Source: Linanthus parryae (lineage: Eukaryota; Streptophyta; Magnoliopsida; Ericales; Polemoniaceae). From it: a stretch of DNA of 64,000 nt. Location: positions 76,363,495 through 76,427,494 of the forward strand of contig JALGPY010000005.1 of the NCBI GenBank assembly GCA_023055425.1, in the 5' to 3' direction. Positions 21,559 through 33,422 of the stretch are shown in pieces (the first letter of the stretch is position 1; the number at the start of each line of letters is the position of its first letter). The translations under genes were made by a program, and so were the position numbers. The notes beneath the pieces are model-generated. The model was not told where the DNA came from. It saw nothing but the letters and a program-made list of their open reading frames with translations, and did not search any database.

Positions 21559-22850
21559 TGAAAGGGGAGTATGCAGATATATATGTAGCACAGATACTCT
21601 AGAAGGGGGGGGGGTTGAATATAGTGTGTCAAATTTGTGCAAAACTTGTAGAGGATAAGAGTTTCCATGAAGAGCAGTGAAGTTCAAGGCCTTGAAAACA
21701 GTTTCAAGCCTATGGAATGAAATACAGTTTGAAAGTAAAACAGACAAGTCTTTTTCAAGGCCTTAAAAAGAGTTTCAAACCCTTGAAAACAGACAAGTTT
21801 GAATGCTGTAAAAACTAAGTATGTAAATGAACTGTAAATGAAGGAGACACAGAATTTATAGAGTTCAGTCCACTTGGAGCTACGTCTCTACCTCAGGGAT
21901 CTTCTCCCTGCAGGACATTCAACACAATTCTTATTAATCAAAAGCTAAGCCCTAGATCTCAAGTGCAGAGATATGCCTTACTCTGTTATAGCTCGTGGTT
22001 CTCTTTAACCTATCAAGTAACTGCTCTAGCTAACTGATTAACTAAGAAATCTCTATTGTTCACTTTGAAAAAGGCTTGAGAATGATAGAAAGAAGTAGTA
22101 TAAGAATGATATACAAATGAAGTGAAATTCAGAAGAATACTGAAGTGTAGAACTGCAGTGAAGAATGCAGTGATCTTCTATGAGATGGATTGTTAGAATG
22201 ATATGCTTCTTTGATGTTTTTCAATCCTGGAATGTGTCTATTTTTCCCGTTGAGTTTTGTCTCTTGTTGCTTCAAAAGAAGCTCTATTTATACAACTTTA
22301 TGCTCTGCAAATCTTCCCTTATTTTCAGCAACAACTTCCTATTTTGTAGGAAACAACTTTAACTCTCTTAACACCCTATTCCAACGGATAGCTGATCATG
22401 ATATTCAGTAATATTGTTGTGATCTTGTCTTTAAACTAATTGAGAAGCTGTCATGAGTGTTTGATTGATCACATAATCATCTTCTCTTAATGTTTCCTTT
22501 CCTGCAAAAGCCAGATTAGGAAACCAATCCTGCAAACTTAGGAAATAAAATTTCCCTGCAAAACTGAATCAAACAGATGGATTAAATGATGTTAGATATA
22601 TCAAAACAGTTTGTCTTTCATCATCAAATAATAACACATCAAGAATAGGTGTGAGAAAGATAAAATCAAATCAGAAGAGTTTAGAGCCATGCATACAGGT
22701 CAGACAGTTTCAAGGCTTTGAATCCTGGTTCAAGGATTTGAAATAGGCTGCTATTTTAACCTTGTGAAACCTGATTAAAGGCTTTGAAAACTAGTTCAAG
22801 GCCTTGAAAATAACTTAGTATTTCAAGTCCATGAAACATGTGACCTTACA
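21559..22850 (-). repeat. C2 3' LTR (left)
   Basis: Plus-strand ends are TGAAAGGGG and GACCTTACA. It aligns throughout with the right LTR. It has a TATA-like TATAAATAG on the minus strand at 22284-22292, an 11-base G-tract near 21605, and several TTTCAAGGC(C/T)TTGAAA palindromes (21680-21790 and 22707-22808). Confidence 0.88.
22284..22292 (-). promoter_or_regulatory. C2 left LTR TATA-like box
   Basis: TATAAATAG on the minus strand, at the same LTR position as 61915-61923 in the right copy. It is the likely core promoter by position and sequence only. Confidence 0.5.
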
Positions 22851-23104
22851 TAGGGTTTTTTCTCTTGTGTGGAAAATATGTAAGATCAATCATCGTCACT
22901 TAAGAACTATGATGGACTACTAATAGAGAGAACATTACTAACTGTAATATTAGGAATATCCATAATTTCACACAAGTCCCTTGTAGGAAAACTTTATATA
23001 ACAAGTCCCTCCCTACAAACTTTAGTGTAGCTTGCAATTAAATCTTAATCATATGGTTTAGTAATACCCATCAACTATAAAGTACCAAACGTAATCTCAA
23101 TTTA
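22851..23104 (-). repeat. D-family LTR fragment inside C2
   Basis: This 254-bp segment directly after the left LTR is nearly the same as the D2 sequence directly after the right LTR (62486-62715). Both share variants absent from D1, such as AAATATGTAAGATC and CAAACGTAATCTC. It ends abruptly at 23104, where D2 itself continues. It therefore duplicates the outer flank of the 5' LTR and has replaced the normal PPT end of C2. Confidence 0.85.
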
Positions 23105-23141
23105 TCTTCCTAGAGGCAAAACCATCCAATCACTGACATTT

Positions 23142-23561
23142 TTAAGTATTTGAGATGAACCAAGATTCATCTGGAGCAGTGTTCTTTGAGTAGATCTGCA
23201 AGGCTCTCTCCACATTGTCTTCTGGTTCGTCCTCTGTAACCTTCTCTCCCTTTTCAGCTTGAGATGCTTTCTCCTTCTTTTTCAACTTCTTGGGACTTGA
23301 GATCTCTGTTTCTGGTTGCTTTTCTGAAGCAGCCTTCTCTTTCTTCTTCTTCTTCATCTTGTCTGAAGATGGTGTCACATCCTTCTTAGTCTTCTTTATT
23401 GGTGGATGAAGTTCTACAACAGCTTCTGTACTGGGAGTCCTGGAACTTGAATCTCCACTAATTGTCTGTACCACTTCCTCATCTATCTTTCTCTTCTTAT
23501 CAGAACTAGGTTTTGAACCTCCAGCCATCTTGATTCTGTCTGAGGCTCTTCTAGTGCTCAT
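23142..23561 (-). CDS. C2 3' ORF, lysine-rich protein of unknown function
   Basis: An open frame of 139 codons lies between pol and the 3' LTR, starting MSTRRASDRIKMAGG. It is strongly basic, with KKKKKEK and KKLKKKEK runs alternating with acidic and Ser/Thr patches, and looks disordered. The tail reads ERALQIYSKNTAPDESWF. C1 has the same start, so the ORF is a shared family trait. SIRE elements often carry an extra ORF here, called env-like, but I see no signal peptide or transmembrane segment. It may be only the N-terminal part of a longer protein whose end was lost when the D fragment arrived. Nuclear localisation is plausible from the Lys runs. Confidence 0.6.
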   Translation of the reverse strand: MSTRRASDRIKMAGGSKPSSDKKRKIDEEVVQTISGDSSSRTPSTEAVVELHPPIKKTKKDVTPSSDKMKKKKKEKAASEKQPETEISSPKKLKKKEKASQAEKGEKVTEDEPEDNVERALQIYSKNTAPDESWFISNT

Positions 23562-24071
23562 TAGGGTTTGGGAGAAGAATAGAGAGAGGTAGATTTGATA
23601 CGGAGTGAAGGAGAATAGAAGAATATAAATACTGAAAGAGTTTGTGTATGAAAAGGAGACTGCAATATTTTTCAGATCTCAAAGGATCTGTAATGATCAG
23701 AGAAGATTCAAATCTTTGAATCAATTGGAAATTAATAATATAATAATATATTTGGCTGAAAAATAATTTTGAAAAAGGTATGGGCAATATTGAAAAAATA
23801 ACTACAAATATAGCACCCAATACTGAATGATCCAAGAATTATTCACTAATTAGTTATAAGACTTATTTTCAAGGCTTTGAAAATAGTTTCAATGTCATGA
23901 AACGCTGATATACTGAAACATGTAAAATCAAGGTTTTGAAAGGATTTTCAAGGCTTTGAAAATAAGTTCAAATCTTTGAAACACATAATAACTTACCTTT
24001 CTTACGTGATTCTCCCCCTAAACCAATGCATCTTTATATAGCATGCCTAATTCCAGTCTTAGGGCTAAAAT
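23562..24071 (-). other. C2 spacer between pol and 3' ORF
   Basis: Noncoding and homologous to C1 6654-7111. It holds palindromic TTCAAGGCTTTGAA sites near 23870 and 23949 and the purine-rich GGTTTAGGGGGAG (minus strand, about 24010-24022). Confidence 0.6.
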
Positions 24072-26559
24072 TCACACATCTGTCAATGGTTGAGTGAAGA
24101 TATCTTCAAGTTGCATGTTAGTAGAAATAAATTCAAGAACAATGTCACCTTTCTCATCATGATCTCTGATGAAGTGGTGTCTGACATCAATATGCTTAGT
24201 TCTTGAATGCTGAACTGGATTCTTTGTAATTGATATTGTACTAATGTTGTCACATTTGATGGGTATACTTCTGAAATCAAATCCAAGATATCTCAACTTT
24301 TGAGCAATCCACAACACTTGTGAGCAACATCCTTCAGCAGATATATATTCAGCTTCAGCTGTTGATAAAGCAACTGAGTTTTGTTTCTTGGAGTGCCAAC
24401 TGATCAAGGAGGATCCAATGAATTGGCAAATTCCTGAAGTGCTTTTCCTATCAACTTTGTAAACTGCAAAGTCAGCATCTAAAAATCCATGTAAATAGAA
24501 GTTAGAATGTCTTGGATACCAAATCCCTAAGTCTTTGGTACCATTGAGATATCTGAATATTATCTTCACAACACTTAAGTGTGATTCATTTGGATCAACT
24601 TGAAATCTTGCACACATACGTACACTAAACATGATATCTGCTCTACTAGCAGTAAGGTATATCAATGATCCAATAATACCTCGATACTCTTTTACATTGA
24701 TACTCTTACCAGATTAATCCTTGTCTAAGGACAGTGTAGAGCTCATATGAGTCTTTATTTCTTTAGATTGAGACATACTGTATTTGGACAACAAGCCCCT
24801 AGTGTACTTGCTTTGATGCAGAAAGATACCCTTCTTCAACTGATGTATTTGAATTCCAAGGAAGAAGTTCAACTCTCCCATCATGCTCATTTCAAATTCC
24901 CTTCTCATAAGACTTGAGAATTCTGGCAACTAGATGAAAAGTTTCCACATAATCAATACCTTCTTCTTAGTTGTAACCTTGAGAAACTAACCTTGATTTG
25001 TTTCTGATCACTTTGCCATTCTCATCCAATTTGTTTTTGAACACCCATCTGGTAACAAATGACAACCTGGTTTGTTGGTGGGGGAACTAGGTTCCACACC
25101 TTGTTTCTTTCAAACTCATTGAGTTCACTTTGCATAGCTATAATCCAGACTGCTTCTTGTAATGCTTCCTTCACAGTTTTGGGTTTTACAAGAGAAATAA
25201 AAGCATTAAAAGCACAAAGATTCTTCAACTGTGATCTTGTTTGTGTACTAGTGGTTCGATCAGATATGATGTTGTCAGCTGGATGAGCTGAAAGATATTT
25301 GAATCTCTTTATTGGAGACCAAAGTTCAGGCTCTCCATAATGCTTCTCTGGTCTTGAAGATGTGGTCTGATCACTTTTATCTTTCTGATCATCCTTGTCA
25401 AGGCTTTGATCTCTATTTTCAAGGCCTTCAGATCTATTTTCAAGGTCTTGAAAATGGCTTATGTTTCTTTCTGAACCTTTCTTTAACCCAAGTGAGTTCT
25501 CATCTTCTTCTTTTTATTCATGCTCGTTCATATTAAATTTTGCAAAACATTCACTCAAAGAACCATCATAGCTTTCATCAAAAATAACATGAATACCTTC
25601 TTCAACCCATCAGGTTCTTTTATTATAAATTCTATAAGCTTTGATCGTAAGAGAGTAGCCCAAAAAGATACATTCATCACTTCTTGCATCAAACTTACCC
25701 AAGTTGTCCTTACCATTGTTTTGGACATAGCATGTGCAACCAAAGGGTCTGAAGTATGAAATGTTTGGCTTCCTTCCTTTGAAGAGTTCATAGGGGTCTT
25801 CTTCAAGATAGGTCTGATCAAGAACCTATTAAAAATGTAATTTCCTGTATTCACAGCTTCTGCCCAGTAGTATTTGGCAGCTTGATTTCTAAAAGCATTG
25901 TTTTTAACATATATTCAAGAGTCATGTTCTTTCGTTCAACAACACCATTCTGTTGCGGAGTTCTTTTGAAGTTGGAGTCCTCATAGGACCATAGAGATCC
26001 ATGTGAAATAATCCAATAGGTCTAGAAGTACTTAAAAAATTCTTTTGCTTGAATGAGCTTCTGGTTTGCTTACCTTGAGCACATGCTTTACATACTTCAT
26101 CATCTTTGAACCTGATAGATGGTAATCCTCTTACCAGATCTTTGGAGATCAACTTGTTCAAGGTATGTGAGCTAAAGTGACCAAGATTTCTGTGCCAAAG
26201 TGGTGAATCCTCTTTCAAGGCCATGAGACACTTTAAGCTTTTACCAGCAACTTTGTTAGTCAGAAAAGTATATATAAATATTGTTTGATCTAGAGGCTGT
26301 GAGAATGCAATTTCCTGATTTATAATTTTGCACCACACACTTCTCTTTATCAAAGATAACCTTATTGCCATTATCACAAAGCTGAGATACACTAAGCAAG
26401 TTAAATTTCAAGCAATCAACTAGATATACATCAGAAATAGAATTTTCAGAATCTGTACCGACTTTACCAATACCAAGAATGTTGCATTTGCCTTTGTCAC
26501 CAAGAGTAATTGAACCTTAATATTGCTCTTTCAATTCTAAGAATAGAGATCTCTTCCCT
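24072..26559 (-). pseudogene. C2 pol with deletions in integrase and RT cores
   Basis: In coding order: integrase zinc region (25922-26392), remaining integrase (25555-25854), RT N-terminus (25022-25228), RT thumb (24714-24929) and RNase H (24072-24665; DADFAVY, STAEAEY). Compared with C1, the integrase jumps from just after HMDLYGP to the NGVVERKN region near 25960, removing the middle of the catalytic core. RT jumps from ETFHLVA to the connection region near 24925, removing the palm with YVDD. Frameshifts and stops add to this. The upstream part of the polyprotein continues beyond G2 at 59189. Confidence 0.85.
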
Positions 26560-27546
26560 TGACAGCGTAAATCTATGTGCTTTTTTGCAAGTGTACGATC
26601 AAGTAATATAGAGTACGTATTTGTGACTCTGATTATCGAACCCACGAGAACATGACGATTTTTAACCTTGGAAATCATAAATAGATGCAAAGCTGTAAAA
26701 AGGATGAATAGTTGTGTGTGATTTTCTTAAACTAAATTGTAATAAAAAAAGGGTAATTAAAGAAATTGTTTTTGATGTAGATTTTCTGGGAATTTTTCTA
26801 AGTATGAAAACAGATGAATTAAAGATCCAGGTTCCAGGATCCCCTAGGGTTACTACTCAGCTTTTACAGCTTACTTTGATTTCAGAAACACACAGCGGTA
26901 TTATTTTTGCCAGCATACGAATCATACAATCTCCTCTCGGTCTCATGCATCTATCACTCTCCTGCAGATTCTCGGGTCCCCTAAGTTCACCTCAATCTGC
27001 AGGTTTGTTCTAAGTCTGCTAGGGTTACAGGTTCTCCTCTCGGTCTCCCCCTAAACTTCTAACAGTTGGTCTAATGCTTCTGGGCTATTCCCCTGAATCT
27101 CTTCACCTCTCAGTCCATCAAGGCAGAGTACTAAATCCTGTCTTCTCTTCCTAACTCTCACTTGCAACTCTCGCGCACCTGATCCTGTCTGTAGCACTCA
27201 TGGGTGATCAGGCCATTCGTGCATAAATATAAAATCAAAGGAAGAATAATAAACAATCCAATACTGTATTAAGACTTCAAACTAGTCATGCATCTGAGAA
27301 TCAAAACAAACCATGTCGTTGAATTCATAAACCCTAGGTTGACCGAGAACCTAGGAAAATTGTTTAGATAGCGTAAATTATTAAAAACACTTTTTCAGAA
27401 AAGAAAGAAGAAAGATCAAACGGGTTATGGCTGACTACTGCGACTGCTCCAATCTCTGCTCTGCTCCAAACTGACGGCTCTGGTAGTGTCTTCTGTGATG
27501 GTGATAAGGGTGTCTCTGTGTAACCAAATTCTGTGCCGGGAAGCTT

Positions 27547-27555
27547 CCTTTTATA
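27547..27555 (-). promoter_or_regulatory. G2 LTR TATA-like box
   Basis: TATAAAAGG on the minus strand, also present in the other LTR at 48394-48402. It is the likely core promoter, downstream of the dyad cluster in element orientation. Confidence 0.5.
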
Positions 27556-27639
27556 CTGCCACAGTCTCTGAAACTGATGCCTAAAATTCCTGTTCTGCCC
27601 CTGTCTAAACTCGTCCTGGAAGCTTCTGGAAATCCTGAC

Positions 27640-27955
27640 GTGCGTCCGAACGCACACGTGCGTCTAAACGCAGACCTGCGTCTGAACGCACAACCTTATG
27701 TTGACTTTTGGTTTTTTCATGATGACTTCCTGGATTGTGCGTTTGAACACACAATGTCCGTCTGAACGCACCACTTGGTCTTCTGGTTAATTCTCGCCTG
27801 TTTCTGACCTTCCTCCTTTTTGAAGTCTCCTGAGTTCAAACACAGGGTGTGCGTCTGAACGCGCTACTTGGTCACTTTTCCTGCCTGTTTTCTCCTGTCT
27901 CTCTGCTGCTAACAGTTGTGCGTCTGAACGCGCGTTGTGCATTTGAACGTACATC
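27640..27955. repeat. G2 3' LTR cluster of GCGTYTGAACGC dyads
   Basis: About eight sites, for example 27643-27656, 27661-27672, 27677-27690, 27736-27749, 27850-27862, 27921-27934 and 27939-27952. Some show C-to-T or G-to-A changes at CpG positions relative to the 5' LTR, as expected from methylated-cytosine decay. The same motif fills the internal cluster at 39801-40372. Confidence 0.85.
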
Positions 27956-28248
27956 CTTAGCTTTTCTTCTGCGTTTTTTCTGCTTTGACTCCTTGATACG
28001 CTGCCTCCATTCCAAGCCTCTCTCATGCATTTCTCGGTACCTGTTTTCTGCACACAACAACAAGTACCCGCGATCATATCCAATAAAAAAAATCATGCAC
28101 GAAATTACTCAAATATATCAATTATGCTCTCAGCGTCCTTTGTCTCGTATCAAGTGGAAAACTGACTGAAACTAGGCAAAATCAATCTCAACAGGGTCAG
28201 AACCAATGGTAAAAAGGTTTCCCAAACTAACTCCATTTACAAGCTATC

Positions 28249-29954
28249 AAAATACCCCCTTATTAAACTCTGCTCGTCCTGAGCAGACCCTTGGATACTG
28301 CCTTGCAGACCCTGTTTTTGCATACTTCAATTGCATACTTATGCTTCCAACAAATTCATGCTATAGACCAGAAGACTCAACTATTCAACTGACTCAGATA
28401 AAGAATATACAAAACTGACATCTGACAAAACAAAGATTTTTGGTTGAGATCGGGCAATCTCTAGAATTAAAACCAATGTGTCCTTCAATGTTCATTCTAC
28501 CTACAGGAAGTACCGGCTAACATGCGATTGGTGAGCCTGTTTGTTTCTCAGGGTGGAAAATAAGTGTGGGCTTCCCTTACTGTTACTTTCTTTTGTGTCC
28601 TGAGCCAATCCCTAGTTGTCCTACCTTCCGAGCTATTTACCAGGGGATCCTAAGTCTAAACAGGTAGGTTTTTTGTATGTATCAGGCAAGGCCAGTCCTA
28701 CTGGTTATGACATCTCATTGTTCCAAACTCACACCCCTCACCAAGTCCCCGAAATTGTCCAGAACAACTATGTACCTGTATCTCAATTTCCTGAACTCTT
28801 GGTGGTGATTTGCCATTCTTGCGGCCACAATTGTGAGGTAGTATGTGTTCTAAACAGTGTTCCCTACTCAGCTCTGTTTTATTAACTGAAACTGAAAATG
28901 ACTTAAAACAATGAATACTTCTCACTCTCCTTTTTTTTTTCTTTTTTTTAATAAACAAATACGAAAACAAATGCAAACTAACTAAGCTGGGTAGTGCAAT
29001 AATTCATTCTGTGGGGTATGAAGAGTATCAACTTGCCAGAAATACCCCCACATTAGTCGTTAAGCGCTGATCCTTGTAGTCCAGAAAATAACATGCCGTC
29101 CTCACCTAGCCTCCTCATCACCAAAGATGTAGAAATAGGCACGACCACCAATTAACCTGACAACCCCGAACCCCAAATCTGTGCGGAAGAGATATCACGC
29201 ATGCATCTACTCCTCCAGTGATCACTGTGTGATGTAGTGATTCACCTCCTGCAAATTAATGGTGTCGCCTCTAACTCACCCTGTTACACCCTCAAGTTGT
29301 CCAAAACTGATCTGAATTGAAGTTCTCGTCCATCTAAAACCCTCCCAGACTCACTCCCTCTGTCATAACGCGTAGTACTAGCCAACTAAACAAGTGATGC
29401 AAGTCATAAGGAAGGCTTCCTAGGCTACAGTGGTTGTGAATGAAGGGGAAAACGGCTGCAAATGGGCTAACTATTTGGACCTAAGGCTGAGAAACACGAC
29501 GTGAGGTCCGTTATAAGCCAAACACTCCACTGAAAAATGCAGTGACCGTGCTGGCGCCCGTAAGCAGGTTGTCGACTACCTATGTGACGGTACTGTGGTA
29601 ACTAGTCGGATTCCTAACTCAGGCTACAACCTACCGGAGAATTCTTGGTCGCACTAGATCTAACCATCCGCAGGAAAACAAAACTCCTACACCTCGTTGT
29701 CAATTTTCCTTCCTATTGGAGATTTAATTACAGAATTCTTCCCAGTTTATAATCCTATTAATTGCCTTTTCTCAAAATATTTTCTGATTTTTTTTAATAA
29801 TAATTGAAGTTCAGAAGCATGGGTGGGTAGACTCAAAAGAAAAAACGTGCTAATTCAAAAAATTAAAATAAAATGATCAAAAATATGCTGACATGCCTAT
29901 GCAGGAGGACACGATTCCCCACCCCCACAGTAGAGGTGGCGCATCCTCGCGACT
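28249..29954 (-). other. G2 3' noncoding region
   Basis: No gene. In element orientation it starts after the 3' ORF stop with GTGTGG-type G-tracts at about 29922-29935, then about 29045-29056, and ends with the PPT AGGGGGTATTT (28249-28259). It contains TAGGTAGTCGACAACC (29567-29582), one base different from the 16-mer of G1 and G3. An A-run (minus strand) lies near 28931-28949. Confidence 0.65.
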
Positions 29955-31549
29955 CTACTGATCTGGTCTGTAACTAGAATCTGTGTTCTCCGGATTAGAC
30001 TGGTCATTCGGCTCTGGAGACGGTTCAGGAGTCTGCCTCCCTCGTGGTCTCTTCCTCGCAGCCTGTCTTGCTGCTGCTACTATACGTGCGTGGCTGGCAC
30101 CAGGATGGGCACTGCTGGCCGCTGGGTCTGCGTGCTGTCTGGGTGGGTACTGGGTACCAGGTCTGTCGGGGTCACCGACACTGTCAGCATGTTCGGGGCT
30201 TGGGTTGGGGTCATTGCCAGAGAAGCTGTCATAGGGCCTGCTATCCTCCATTGTCCAACTTGGACATTTATCACTGGAATAGTGGTCCGGGAAATTAAAT
30301 TTCTTTCCACGCATGTTGCTCTGAATCTCATTGAGGGCAGACTCATGAGCTCGCAAGGCGGCGGTGTTAGCATGGTAGATGTGCTTCTGGGTTTTGAACA
30401 GCTTTCCAAGAACCCGGGCCATTTTCTTGACTGTCCTCAGGTAGTTCGGCATTTTTTCTTGGGCCTTAATTTTCTTTTTGACCCACTCCTCATGCTCAGT
30501 CCTCTCCAGGCGCCCAAAAGAACTGCGCCTGCCCCCTCTGCTGGACTGCCCGTGGTCATACTCGGTCTGTCTGGGTTCACTAGAACTGGCAGATTGGGGT
30601 AGTCGAAGGAGACCTGGTAAAGCAGGCAAACCACCATCACCTGGTGGCGGCGGTGGTGGCATGCCATATCAACCACCATGAGGGGTGCACCATCATCGTC
30701 ATCATCATCCACCTGGACAAAATCTGGAGGCCCATGCAGAGCCTCCTCTAGAGTACATCTCATATTTCGGTACTTTCGTACCTGAACTGGTTGGATATCT
30801 CTCAGCTCACCCGGAATTGGCACCGAATAGTCCTTTGCCATTTTGGTCAGCATCCCCAAAAAACTCAAACCCTTCTTACTGTTGGTCTCCCTCCTTTCCC
30901 TAAAAAACTCAAAAATAATCTCTAGGAGACTAACGAGCTCACAGGTCATCAGGAAATACACTAAAAGTGCGACATTATAGTCCATCTGGGTCATGTGCTT
31001 AAACGATCCGGTTGTTGACCCACTCAGTCCACCATCTCGCCTCTCGAATCAAGATGGTAGACGGGAGTTTCCTATAGGCAGGACTCCGCTCGGGGTAATA
31101 CCAAGCAACACCAAGTACACCCGCACACAGGGAGTGAAGGATCTGGTCACTAAGCTGCTCAGAGGGGTGACGCCTGAGTTCCTGAAACTGACAATCGTCC
31201 AACACAAACTCTAGACCTGAACTCTCTCGAATACTTTCTGGGGTGATCCTAATCCAAGTATTTCTGCAGTAAATCCATTCTATGGATTGGGCCTCACTGT
31301 TCATGCACTGCTGGAGATTACTGAAAATCTCCTTAGCAAGCCCAGAACTGACCTGTAGGTTGGTAACCCGGTGAATATGTACCCAAAATGATCCTGCCCA
31401 GTAAATTTGAACAGGTTCTCCCCCATAGACAAATGATCACGAGGAAAATTTCTCTCAGCCGGTATGTCATACCTAATCTTTTTGTCGTGCAGAAAGAAAC
31501 GGTGGGCTTCCATATTGACAAACCTATGGTCACACAAATGGTCGACCCT
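29955..31549 (-). pseudogene. G2 accessory 3' ORF, C-terminal part
   Basis: Continuation of the frame starting at 39422, interrupted by D1. Three frames overlap in sequence: 31301-31549, 30999-31304 and 30437-30994, with a Pro-rich, then basic and Ser/Pro/Asp-rich tail in 29955-30662. Frameshifts lie near 31330, 30997 and 30660. Landmarks are MEAHRFFLHDKK, YCRNTWIRITPESI and EARWWTEWVNNRI, the last two matching the G1 3' ORF. A CAT/GTC microsatellite at 30690-30715 encodes an Asp run. It belongs to the same 'plant transposon protein' family as the G1 ORF. Function is unknown, and the ORF is dead in this copy. Confidence 0.7.
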
Positions 31550-31554
31550 CAAAA

Positions 31555-33422
31555 TGTTGGGAATTGTATTCAGAAAGCCATATTTATGGTTGAATTAATA
31601 ATTCTTAATAGATAACTGTTTGCATCTTAATTTAGCAAGCACGTGAGTATGCAAATGCTATTTATTATTTGCCATATAAATATGCATTATAAAGTCTAAT
31701 GTTCCATACCTAAGACAATTGGACATGCAGACGAGTTCGGGCATGCGCGAGATTGATTGTCAGTTATTTATGGAATATAAGTAAGGGTTCACAGTCTAGA
31801 TGATTTTGGACAAACCATCGGAACGACTGTAGTGTAACATTATACTGACACATCTCGGTCAAGGAAACGATATAGTTTCAACTTGTTACGCTAGCATACT
31901 TTGTGTATGTTGAACAGGACCGCCATATGAAATATAATTATCTCTGACTGACCGAAGTGAGATAATAAAATATTTCATTGTTATTGGTAATATTGGAAAC
32001 TCTTAATCTATGATTGTTTATGTGGACACAAATCTTGATTAATTATTATTTTGATATACTGAGTGAGATTCAAATGCGAGTCAACAATCCTGGTATATTG
32101 GATAATGATTGTTATGATTTGGTGAAAGCTAAATGAATCATGGAATCCACGTCTCGTATGAGAATGATGTACCCTCCTGGGAGCTCACTAGGTTTTGTTA
32201 TGTCAAGTCTGGCCAGCTGGTTATTTGTAACCAGACATAACAAATAAGGGTTGAGCGGTATAGATCAGGGAATACATAAGATGTTGATGAGATCGAAATT
32301 GTCAGTAAGAGTAGATCAGCATTAACGGGTATCTGTAATCTTAACATAGGGAGTTGTCTGATATTAATAACAGGAGCTCATACATAATGATGAGAATAAA
32401 TGTCGGAGTTCAATTATAGTTTTATGGTGGAGTAAACTATAATTAATAATTAGTTTTGAATTTAATTCGGGTTGAATTATGAGTTCAAATATATTATTGG
32501 GAGCCGATTCATTTATTTTCTCCAGAGGTCCCCGACGTAGTCCAACATAAGCGTGATCATGTGATTCACAAGTGTTTTTGAGTCTCAAGTGTGTGGAATG
32601 TAAATTGAGATTATGTTTGGTATTTTATAGTTGATGGGTATTACTACAAACCATGTGATTATGACTTAATTGCAAGCTACACTAAAGTTTGTAGGGTGGG
32701 ACTTGCTATGTAAAGTTTTCCTACAAGGGACTTGTGTGCAATTATGGGTATTCCTAATATTAGGGTTAGTAACATGTCTCTATAAACAGTACACCATAGT
32801 TCTTAAGTGGTGATGATTGGTTCATACATCTTTTCCACACAAGAGAGAAAACCCAGCTGTGCATCCATGAGCTTTTCATGTTCGAATCACCATTGAACTT
32901 GAATCAGAGCTTGGATCATACGTCGGAAGGCTTCCGGACATACCAAATTCCGTTTTTGGGTGTTTAGGCCTAGATAAAGATCTCGTATTACTTTTGATAA
33001 AACACGAAAGTTGTAGATCTCGAAAAAACGAAGAGACAGGAAGAAACAGCGCGTCGATCGGAGTTGTAGAACTCTAGATATCGCTGGTCAAAGTTTCTGG
33101 TCCGCAGTTGATTTTCAGCAGGATCTGAATTTGGTTTTTGGAGCTTAACCGGAGCTAAAGATGTCGGATGAAGACGAGCTATATATGAAAATCGTGTATC
33201 TCGACGAGACGGACGCAATGGCATAGGTCCCGGTGTCAGATTCAGAACAGAGCTTCGACAGTGGCTGGTCAAAGTCTCGGGATTCGTGTCTTCCCAGTCC
33301 GGATGGACTGTGGTAAGTTTATTCCGCAAGCTAACTTCCCACAGTAATTTTTTTGAAGCCTATTATTAATTATCTGCATAAATCACGTGGTCCGGGACAA
33401 ATCTCATCGAATTTTCCCTTCA
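31555..33422 (+). repeat. D1 5' LTR
   Basis: Aligned end to end with 37479-39347, differing by a few dozen substitutions by eye. A TATA-like TATAAA lies at 32781-32786. A diverged copy of the family is D2. Confidence 0.92.
32781..32786 (+). promoter_or_regulatory. D1 LTR TATA-like box
   Basis: CTCTATAAACAG context, repeated at 38705-38710 in the 3' LTR. Candidate core promoter by sequence and position. Confidence 0.4.

Larger units (their letters stand above)
26560..28248 (-). repeat. G2 3' LTR (left)
   Basis: In element orientation it starts TGATAGCTTG and ends TTTACGCTGTCA. It is the uninterrupted copy: across 27830-27845 it reads through the site where G3 sits in the other LTR, confirming G3 as an insertion. 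GCGTCTGAACGC-type dyads cluster at 27640-27955. TATAAAAGG lies on the minus strand at 27547-27555. Confidence 0.9.

Noticed and set aside
32364..32588. 74-codon frame present twice (also 38288-38512)
   Set aside because: It lies in the D1 LTRs on the antisense strand; identity follows from LTR pairing.
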